A stretch of DNA of 29,694 nt, taken from Smittium mucronatum. Its lineage: Eukaryota > Kickxellomycota > Harpellomycetes > Harpellales > Legeriomycetaceae. Positions 23,490-29,694 of the stretch are shown in pieces (position 1 is the stretch's first letter; the number at the start of each line of letters is the position of its first letter). Under the pieces are notes generated by a model, which saw nothing but the letters and a program-made list of their open reading frames with translations, did no database searches and was not told the DNA's origin. The translations under genes and the position numbers were made by a program. The stretch is taken from contig LSSL01001498.1 of NCBI GenBank assembly GCA_001953115.1, positions 1-29,694 on the forward strand, written 5' to 3'.

Positions 23490-25166
23490 ATGAAAGAGAA
23501 CATTCGGTATATTAGAATTCCATTGGCTGTATGTAGAAGTAAACCAGATAATCACGTGGCATATGAGATACAAGTCCAGGGTCCTGTTCGATCTTGGACC
23601 TTGTGGCGTAGATATAGTGAATTTGACAAATTAGATCAGGATTTTGCTGCCTCGTATCCTGGAATCAAACTGGCTTATAAATTGCCACCCAAGAGATTTA
23701 CTTTGTTTGATTGGAAAATTATACCAAAATCATTATACTCTTTATCCTCAACTGGTAGCAACATTCCCTTTCTAAATCCCTGCAAGAATAATATTCAATC
23801 TGATGATAATTCTACTTTAAAAAAAAATGCGGCAAACAGATCTGATGTTGGCAGTAATAGTGCTTCCGAAAACGATCATTCGGAAGAGCTAGCTTTAGAA
23901 GATCGCGAATTTATTGAAACCAGAAGGAAAGGCCTAGAAAATTATTTACAAAGCATTCTGAATGATCAGAATCAAGTTTTTAGAGATTCGCAATTATTTC
24001 ATGACTTTATTTCTCCTTCGCAATCAAGTTCTAGATCTATAAATTCCAATCGCATGGGAATTGCTCGCTCTCCCACTCTAGGCTCTACAAGTAAAGAGAA
24101 CAAAGCAGTTGATAATAGGGTTGATAATATTACAAGTGCAAACTGGATGCAAATGCTATCGAAAGCTGAGAAACTTACTTTGTCAGTCCGTCATTTGATA
24201 GAGCAGCGCGAGACTCTTCTCTCTAGGAACGATATATCTACTAGTCACCAATCCAATTTGCAAGCAAAGCGAAACTTGTCCGAATTGTCAGAGTTAATTG
24301 ATCAATTAAACACTGGACTCTCTGAGTTGGAAGCCAATTCCTCTTCTATGGGTTCTGGCTCATCCATCCCATCCTTAATCAGAGTCGACTCAATCCCCAA
24401 ATCTCCCAATCTCAGCCTTGACAAATTATCTTCTTTATTCCATCAATCAAGTCCCCAACTGAGCACAAATTCAGAAATGTTCAATCAAAAACAAATAGTC
24501 ACTCAAGGTGAAGCTTTAAGACGAAGAGATAAGCTATTAGCTCTCATGGAAGAAAAACATTCGCTGGACATATTAATCCGGGGAATTAATAACAACTCCC
24601 AATTGAAAACCCTCACAAAGCCTTCCAGCGCTGATAAAGCCGCCCTTCTATCTACTGGAGACGATGCAGTTTCTGGTTATGGTGATAGGATATTGAAAAG
24701 TTTTGGATATTTTACCTCATTATCTAACAATTTCAAGAAATCCACAGCATCAACAACTGAACCCAATACCGTAGAAAATGTGTCTAATGATATCAGTAAC
24801 AGCAGTTCTGAAATACCTTCATCACCTCATTCCGCCCCAGTAAATTTGGGCAGTAGATCTTTACCTAACAGAAGCGCCAGAGTTTTCGGAAAAAGACAAT
24901 TTGGTAAAATCAAGGCAGTTGAAACTGAGCAGACTTCAGGTCTAGATAATCGTGAGATATCGAATCTTCAGGTTACCATGATGAAAGAGCAAGACAATAA
25001 AGTTCAAATGTTTTCTGAAATATTGCAAAGGCAGAAAGCTATTGGCTCAGCAATTAATAATGAGCTTGAGATCCACAATCAACTTCTTGGCGACCTGTCA
25101 ACTGATCTTGATCGCACAAGTGATAGGATTTCCAGTGCCAGACGACAAGCAAACAAAATTATCTGA
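23490..25166 (+). CDS. VAM7: Vacuolar Qc-type SNARE with N-terminal PX domain (VAM7 homologue)
   Basis: 558 aa in one exon. Residues 5 to about 175 form a PX domain: WRRYSEF (Arg41-Tyr42) is the PtdIns3P-binding motif, LPPKRF (65-70) the membrane loop, and RRKGLENYLQ (145-154) the helix motif. The last 65 residues (494-558) are a SNARE coiled coil most like the yeast VAM7 Qc helix, and there is no transmembrane segment, as in VAM7. Known role of the family: recruited to vacuoles by PtdIns3P and HOPS, it joins a trans-SNARE complex for homotypic vacuole fusion. It is much longer than yeast VAM7 (316 aa). The extra length is a polar Ser/Asn-rich linker (about 180-490) and an insertion of about 60 residues inside the PX domain. 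Odd point: the zero-layer position is His529 (codon CAC at 25074), not Gln. The ATG follows A+T-rich non-coding sequence and lies directly before the PX fold. It converges with the aspartate kinase gene. Confidence 0.93.
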   Translation: MKENIRYIRIPLAVCRSKPDNHVAYEIQVQGPVRSWTLWRRYSEFDKLDQDFAASYPGIKLAYKLPPKRFTLFDWKIIPKSLYSLSSTGSNIPFLNPCKNNIQSDDNSTLKKNAANRSDVGSNSASENDHSEELALEDREFIETRRKGLENYLQSILNDQNQVFRDSQLFHDFISPSQSSSRSINSNRMGIARSPTLGSTSKENKAVDNRVDNITSANWMQMLSKAEKLTLSVRHLIEQRETLLSRNDISTSHQSNLQAKRNLSELSELIDQLNTGLSELEANSSSMGSGSSIPSLIRVDSIPKSPNLSLDKLSSLFHQSSPQLSTNSEMFNQKQIVTQGEALRRRDKLLALMEEKHSLDILIRGINNNSQLKTLTKPSSADKAALLSTGDDAVSGYGDRILKSFGYFTSLSNNFKKSTASTTEPNTVENVSNDISNSSSEIPSSPHSAPVNLGSRSLPNRSARVFGKRQFGKIKAVETEQTSGLDNREISNLQVTMMKEQDNKVQMFSEILQRQKAIGSAINNELEIHNQLLGDLSTDLDRTSDRISSARRQANKII

Positions 25167-25283
25167 TATAAGTTACATACTGTCGGTGTTTTCTATCAAC
25201 ATTTGAATATTTTTCAAGTAGAAAAATATGATGTTTTCTATTGCAGCAAGGAACAAAAATTCATGGATATCAACAGGAAATCG

Positions 25284-25289
25284 AATAAA
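25284..25289 (+). promoter_or_regulatory. Candidate polyadenylation signal AATAAA for VAM7
   Basis: AATAAA about 118 nt downstream of the VAM7 stop codon. Supported by position only. Confidence 0.3.
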
Positions 25290-25585
25290 TTCTGCTTATA
25301 TTTATTTCACTAACGTCATCTTATCCTGGATTTTTTTGACCTTGTGTTCCACAGTAATCTCGCGCATAATGAACATCTAATGGATAAACTTCAGGACATG
25401 TGTTTATATATACTACTATTAAATCCTGTTTGTTAGATGGGATTCAATTATATTATAATCTTTTCTACCTCAATTTACAGATTTGTGATTTTAATTTTAA
25501 TTTTTTTATACTTAATAATAATAATAATTTTCGAAACTTTGGCCGATACATTACACCTTTTATCTAGTACCACCATTTATGAAAT

Positions 25586-25598
25586 GGGGGGGGGGGGG
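25586..25598 (+). repeat. Poly-G tract of 13
   Basis: Thirteen consecutive G in an otherwise A+T-rich intergenic stretch. Homopolymers of this kind are prone to length error in sequencing. Confidence 0.9.
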
Positions 25599-25895
25599 TT
25601 GTTGGATCAATATTATAAGGGGTTCCGTATTCTTGGAAATAGCAATCATCTTTTAATTTCTGTGACATGAACTGGAATTTACAGTTTGGAATAGAGTTTA
25701 ATTTGAGACATCCCTTTTCGCTTTATTAAAAAAAAATCGATTAATGTTAAAGCCTGCTAAATATTGGAACAAAGGTATGAATTTTTTTATCAAATTAAAA
25801 TATTAGATGCGACCAACATTGTAAAAAAAAAAAAAGGAGAGTGATACAAGGTATAAAAATTATAAAGAAAAAATTCGAATGGTTGATGAAAGGGA

Positions 25896-27607
25896 CTAGG
25901 AGGAATTAAAGTGGTCAAATGAACTTTGGAAATTAGGATCGCTCAAATCGCGTATAGCTTCCGGATCGCTTTCTAAACTTGATTCTTGGGACAAGAGCGA
26001 ATTGTGGACGGCATTAAGGGCAACGATACTTTTAGAAGCGCTGATGACACAGCTGATATTGATTTCGCTTGAACCCTGCGAAATCATATCGATACTGACA
26101 CCTGCATTAGCGAGAGACAAGAACATGCGACCGGCAATACCGACCATATTGCGCATTTGTTTTCCGACGAGGGAAAGAATGGCTTTGTTTAAAAAGAGGT
26201 CGACGTTTCCTAATTTTGCGAGATCTGATTTGAGGAGGGGGAGGACGCGGTCGACATTGGAGACGGAGATGGCCATGGAAACGTGGACTTCGGAGGTACT
26301 GATGAGGTCGACGACGACACTGTACTTGTTAAGGGTTGAGAAGATGCTCTCGAAGAAGCCGTAGGATACGGACTTGCGGTTTGAGTGAATGTTTAAAATA
26401 ACAATATCGTCTTTGATTGTGACTGCGATTGGTTGGCGTCTGGATAGATCGAGCATGTATCCGTTTTTGAGCAGCATTTGGGGACTAGAGTGGATCTTTT
26501 TGATTTGGTTAGCATTGTCTAGCAATAGGTTTGAGTGCGAGGAAGCCCGAGAAGAAGGTCTTGACATCAAATCCGGGGAGATTACGGTACCTTCACCAGA
26601 AGGATTCTGGACGTTTTTGATGCGGATCGGGATCATGGCATTCATGACCTGTTCCATTGTAAAAGGATGGACGACTTCACTGCCATAATACGTCAATTCA
26701 GCGGCTTCTTCTGGGGTAATGATATGGATCAGCTTAGCGGAAGAGACTTTGCGAGGGTCGGCGCTATAAACACCATCAACTTCTTTCCATATCTGCAGTT
26801 CTTGGGCGCCAACACCAGCGGCGATAAGGGCAGCAGCCAGATCGGTGTACCCTCGGCCGACGGAATAGAGAATACCGCCGGGAACAGGACCGAAATAACC
26901 GGTAACAACGGGAACGTGGTTGCCAGCCTGGCTAATTAATTCGGCAAAGCGGTACTTCAAGTAATTATAAAAGGACTGGTCGAGATTATTAGAGTCGAAT
27001 TTCTGAGAGATAGATTTTTCGAGGTTAACGACTTTTGCGGAAACCATATTATCGGCAAGTAAACTCTGGACGAATTCACAACTTAAATTTTCACCAGTGC
27101 CGATTATTATGTCCTTGGTGCGTTCAGATACTTCGTCTATGACCTGACTAGCAGCGAGCAACTGTTCGAGCCGGCTACAAATCTGAGATACCCTGTTGAT
27201 ATAAGATTCGCGAATTTCAGGACGTTTTATATATTTATTGCCAGCCTCGATATGAGACTGTTTGATTTCGCTCACTATATCAGAAAAACTGATACGGGGA
27301 TCGGGATTCAAAACCAGTTCAGAGGCATTCATTAATAGGGAAGTAGTTCCCTTAGATTTGACTTCAGTGCTTCTAGCAGAGCAGACGATTATGAGCCTAT
27401 AGCTATCCATCAAGCTCCTAAGGGCGAGAAAAAAAAAGAACTAATAAGAATGAAAAAAATATATATATATAAAGTCTAAAGAAATGATTGAAAATATTAT
27501 TACGGTATGATATCTCCACAGATCTCTATTGGAAATTTCCCAATACTAGTTCCTCCAAACTTTAAAACCAATGTAGGTTTATTGGGACTGTTTTGCTTGA
27601 CTGTCAT
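25896..27607 (-). CDS. HOM3: Aspartate kinase (aspartokinase), threonine-sensitive fungal type, two exons
   Basis: Exons 27607-27504 and 27417-25896 (minus strand) join as phase 2 and give 541 aa, close to yeast Hom3 (527). The enzyme phosphorylates L-aspartate with ATP, the first step towards threonine, methionine and homoserine, in the cytosol. Exon 1 supplies the nucleotide-binding start KFGGTSIGKFP (16-26). The kinase domain continues with VCSARST (46-52), GTGENLS (141-147), VTGYFGPVPGG (206-216), GRGYTD (222-227), WKEVDGVYSADPRK (245-258), and EEAAELTYYGSEVVHPFT (271-288). After a Ser-rich linker (about 315-365) come two ACT domains, about 371-440 and 448-520, with DLISTSEVHVSMA and the effector-site block MISQGSSEINISCVI. 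No homoserine dehydrogenase is fused. Without exon 1 the protein would lack the KFGGTS motif, so the first ATG of the long frame is not the true start. The threonine feedback site is inferred from the family. G+C of this gene is clearly above the flanks. Confidence 0.95.
27418..27503 (-). other. Intron of the aspartate kinase gene (86 bp)
   Basis: Donor GTAATA at 27503-27498 and acceptor CCTTAG ending at 27418. Splicing completes a Pro codon (CC + G) and joins IEICGDII to PSLMDSYRLIIVCSAR, matching the family order. A long pyrimidine tract precedes the acceptor. Confidence 0.9.
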
Positions 27608-27855
27608 GGTGGAAGATAAATATGAATTATGGTACGGATGATGTAGGAAAAAAAAAAACTCTAAAACTCTATCAATTCTTGGCGAAATTTAGAGTAGGAT
27701 GAATTCCTGAATTTACAAAAGTGGTGTGAATGAATGTTTAAAAAGTGGGAAATTCGATGCAGTAATGAATAACTATGCTTAGTGAAATGATCGGAATTTT
27801 TTACAAAGTAATAATAAAAGCCAAATTGTAAAGTAAAATATATATCTATATAATA
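27608..27855. promoter_or_regulatory. 5' flank of the aspartate kinase gene, possibly a shared divergent promoter
   Basis: About 250 bp between the kinase ATG (minus) and the ATG of the tentative plus-strand gene. An A run lies at 27650-27658 and a TATA-like stretch (ATATATATCTATATAATA, around 27838-27855) directly before the plus-strand ATG. These are common in A+T-rich DNA. No convincing Gcn4-type site (TGACTCA) was found here. Confidence 0.4.
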
Positions 27856-28753
27856 ATGGAATACTATTGGATAAGTGAACATGTATTCCCGCAGTTTTCC
27901 GACCGGAGAGAATTAAGCGGCAATCGAATACTGTACGAATCATATAGCTATAATTATCACTTTTTTCCAATCTAGTCCAAAAAAGGATTTCATTATTCAA
28001 TCAATATTTGTCCAGTACGATAATTGGCCTGTTATTGGTGTATTTCCAAACACTTTTTCTTCTTTGGTATAAACTCAAAAAAGGCATTAATTCTCAACCA
28101 ATAAAAAGATATTGAATGAATTGTTACCATTGGACCAGCTTTAATATTAGACAAACTGTAGATTTTTTGCAGTTTTAATGTAAAAAAAATCACGAAATCG
28201 AATAAATTAATATTTAATTCAAACAATCCACAATAAGCATATAATCTTTAATAGAAAATTGACAACATCAAGTCTTATTGCTATTAAGAGCAGACGGAGG
28301 TTAAAGTTGCATCTGGAGTTAAATTTATTCATCAACCTCCTTTAAAAGATTTGGCTTATCCAGTCACTCCCACCAAACTAGAATCATTCTGGTTTGCATG
28401 TTTACTGATGCTCGGGGGAATGCTAATAAAAAGTGTTTTCCAGCGTGTAATAGATAAGCTTTGTTTTTTTTTTTGAGACTCTATTTTTTCATAATGGAGA
28501 AACGGTTTCTTTGTAGGAAATTTACGTATATGCCAAATTGTTATCCCAGCTACAAGTAAGTGTCCATTTGCTTTTTTTGCGTGTGTGTATCGGCTGCGTA
28601 CATACTTTTCGACCCGCCACTTAACACACCCAGAAGTCTGGTATCTCATTATTTATTTGTATAAAAATGAGGGTTCTTGAAAATTTTGAATCCTCAGAGC
28701 CTTTAGGAGTTTTCACTTTCCATTTATCCACCCATATTCAAAAACAAATTTAA
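27856..28753 (+). CDS. Tentative five-exon gene for a small single-pass membrane protein, unrecognised
   Basis: Assembled by reading splice signals. Proposed exons are 27856-27932, 27976-28066, 28294-28446, 28517-28555 and 28634-28753, which keep one frame and encode 159 aa. Donors are GTACGA, GTATAA, GTAATA and GTAAGT; acceptors are TCTAG, GCAG, TTGTAG and CCCAG. Implied introns are 43, 227, 70 and 78 bp; the 43-bp one is suspiciously short. The protein has VQYDNWPVIGVFPNTF about residues 38-53, a hydrophobic stretch FWFACLLMLGGMLIKSVF at about 88-105 that could span a membrane, and a polar tail. I do not recognise the family. Composition of the exons is richer in G+C than the introns, and the last two introns are the most convincing. 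The opposite strand carries a 97-codon frame (28356-28649) that is the rival explanation. It would be divergent from the aspartate kinase gene. Confidence 0.35.
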
Positions 28754-29300
28754 ATGTTGACTAGTGTTTTGCATGGCCCAATTTTTCTCCCCATTCTTAA
28801 TGATGAGGATTTTATACTCAGACGGGGCTTAAAATCGCACCAACTACCCCTTCCTAATGATATAGGTGTTCTTTGAATTTGGATTTTTCCCCAATATATT
28901 TGGGTCTATCACTGTACATTTTATTTGATTTCATGATCTTGCGCTTCTGTTGCCTTTTCCTTGTCCCCCACGATGTAAAGTTTAGTGTTTTTTTTAATGT
29001 AAAATGTGGGAAAGTTTGAGTTGTTGGCTTTAATTTTTTTAAAAAAAATTGCTTATACACGAAAAATAAAAAAAGGGGGGGATATGTTATTGTATAACCC
29101 TTAAATGTCTTTAATATTCAAAAGTCTTTGGTGGAAATACTCGTAAAAACTACGATGTTTTCAATTCTACTATTATTGAGGAGACTCCCTTTTTGTAGGA
29201 AATAGGCTAAATTCTATTTTTTGGGGGGGATGAGGGAGCGTCATCCAATTTTTTTTACGGGAAATCTATTTTAAAGTTAATAAAAAGTTATAAAAATTAT
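28754..29300. other. Intergenic region before the LINE 3' end
   Basis: No supported gene. Several short G runs (29075-29081 and 29223-29229) and a T run followed by ACGGGAAAT (29252-29267), a motif also found at 3224 and inverted at 4260. The motif TCATCCAA occurs just outside (29243) and just inside (29312) the LINE-like 3' end. Confidence 0.65.
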
Positions 29301-29497
29301 TTTAAAAAAATTTCATCCAACTCCTTTCTGCCGCTCTAGCAGCTCCATACCTCGAGGGCATTGGTTCAAGGGGGCTGGTGAATCACTTAAACTCTGTAGC
29401 TTAAGTGTTCGTGGCACGCGGATTCCAATCATAAATTTGGCTGTTTCCAACATAAATTTATGATCAGCGGTGTCAGCTTGTAGCTGACTTAAAGTAT

Positions 29498-29532
29498 GTT
29501 TAAACTACCCCCCCCCCAGGTAGTTTTTAAAC
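29498..29532 (-). repeat. Hairpin spanning the LINE stop codon, with a G-tract loop
   Basis: On the minus strand GTTTAAAAACTACC (29532-29519) pairs with GGTAGTTTAAAC (29509-29498), leaving a two-base bulge. The loop and adjoining bases are a run of G. The TAA stop codon (29529-29527) lies within the 5' arm. Confidence 0.6.
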
Positions 29533-29694
29533 TATCACCAAACGGGATTCATTGAAATTCGAAATTTGATTTTTTATGTCTGAGGGGATCGGTGCAGGTA
29601 TGAACCGGCCGATCGTCTCATTTCGCTGTATTTCGCATCGAGAGCAATTTAATAAGATGTGGTCGACAGTTTCAGGCACATCGATTTTGCAGAA
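29527..29694 (-). CDS. C-terminal end of a LINE polyprotein with CCHC-like zinc knuckle (partial)
   Basis: 55 codons and a TAA stop, open from the window edge. It begins FCKIDVPETVDHILLNCSRC. The Cys, then His ten residues later, then Cys five further (C-x9-H-x4-C, with another Cys expected just beyond the edge) is the usual zinc-binding motif near the C-terminus of Jockey/I-type LINE polyproteins, typically seen as C..C...(E)TVDHILL.C. The final residues ESRLVIV are unremarkable. The rest of the polyprotein (endonuclease, reverse transcriptase) is outside the window. No frame break in the visible part. Whether it belongs to the same family as the fragment at 1-340 cannot be tested, as they cover different parts. 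Confidence 0.72.
   Translation of the reverse strand, partial: FCKIDVPETVDHILLNCSRCEIQRNETIGRFIPAPIPSDIKNQISNFNESRLVIV

Larger units (their letters stand above)
25167..25895. other. Intergenic region between convergent genes (two 3' UTRs)
   Basis: Holds the 3' ends of VAM7 (plus) and the aspartate kinase gene (minus). A run of 13 G lies at 25586-25598 and a run of 13 A around 25823. The VAM7 reading frame stays open for 48 codons after its TGA and for about 40 more after a TAA, which is probably chance. A possible minus-strand AATAAA lies at 25727-25722, about 170 nt past the kinase stop. The 77-codon frame at 25437-25670 has no recognisable features. Confidence 0.75.
29301..29694 (-). mobile_element. 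3' end of a non-LTR (LINE) retrotransposon
   Basis: Comprises the C-terminal coding end (29694-29527) and a 3' UTR of roughly 225 nt down to about 29301, where sequence shared with the relic at 18301-18371 ends. The element continues beyond the right edge. It is richer in G+C than its surroundings and looks younger than the other LINE pieces. The precise 3' end and any target duplication cannot be fixed because the 5' end lies outside the window. Confidence 0.7.

Noticed and set aside
25437..25670. 77-codon plus-strand frame with a hydrophobic start
   Set aside because: Ile/Leu content reflects T-rich sequence and the frame runs through the poly-G tract (Gly-Gly-Gly); no family features.
26002..26939. 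Three plus-strand frames (26002-26364, 26389-26688, 26667-26939)
   Set aside because: They lie antisense inside the aspartate kinase gene, whose motifs are continuous on the other strand.
27838..27855. TATA-box calls throughout the window
   Set aside because: TATA-like words occur every few dozen bases in this composition, so calling individual boxes has no value without transcript starts.
27661..28226. Minus-strand frames at 27661-27882, 27779-28000 and 28032-28226
   Set aside because: Short, overlapping one another, Phe/Tyr/Leu-dominated, upstream of the kinase start; no support as exons.
28356..28649. 97-codon minus-strand frame
   Set aside because: No recognisable motif. It overlaps the plus-strand splice-compatible exons, which I prefer slightly; it remains the rival explanation for the local G+C rise.
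28854..29060. 68-codon minus-strand frame
   Set aside because: Lys/Thr-rich, no motif, contains homopolymer-derived residues, begins in non-coding sequence next to the LINE 3' end.
29361..29370. GGTTCAA motif resembling a tRNA T-loop/box B
   Set aside because: The bases after it do not fit the box B consensus and no acceptor, D or anticodon stem can be drawn. It is conserved only because both copies are LINE tails.
1..29694. CRISPR arrays, bacterial operons, ribosome-binding sites, rRNA or tRNA genes
   Set aside because: No regularly spaced repeats, no cloverleaf or rRNA core sequence was recognised, and spliced genes show that the DNA is eukaryotic.

Overview
The window is nuclear DNA of a fungus with a very A+T-rich genome. 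The evidence is a VAM7-type SNARE with an N-terminal PX domain, a monofunctional HOM3-type aspartate kinase with two ACT domains, short GT-AG introns (70-99 bp) in gene bodies of ordinary composition, and non-coding DNA that by eye is roughly four-fifths A+T. My best guess is an early-diverging lineage such as Harpellales/Smittium-like Kickxellomycotina. That is inference; the sequence alone does not prove the genus.

Layout. 1-340: minus-strand, frameshifted fragment of a non-LTR (LINE) retrotransposon running off the left edge. 589-2155: minus-strand three-exon gene for a secreted nucleotide pyrophosphatase/phosphodiesterase (465 aa after splicing) with the complete metal-site set. 2156-23489: about 21 kb without a recognisable gene, including a 603-base run of N (14594-15196). 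It is not featureless: it holds a 320-bp inverted-repeat element (8964-9283), a relic of a LINE 3' tail (18301-18371), foldbacks, and a decayed pogo-like inverted pair (23031-23121). 23490-25166: plus-strand single-exon VAM7 homologue. 25896-27607: minus-strand two-exon aspartate kinase (541 aa), convergent with VAM7. 27856-28753: tentative plus-strand five-exon gene for a small membrane protein, divergent from the kinase. 29301-29694: 3' end of a second, better preserved LINE on the minus strand, with its stop codon, a hairpin and a 3' UTR.

The three firm genes are housekeeping or secretory and do not form a pathway: extracellular nucleotide/phosphate-ester hydrolysis, vacuolar membrane fusion, and the first step of threonine/methionine synthesis. 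Mobile-element pieces sit at both window edges, and older ones are scattered through the desert. Points most worth a second look are a His at the SNARE zero-layer position of the VAM7 homologue, the possible unannotated spliced gene beside the kinase, the inverted-repeat element with repeats derived from its own ends, and the large A+T-rich desert. I found no convincing new defence, biosynthetic or regulatory system.
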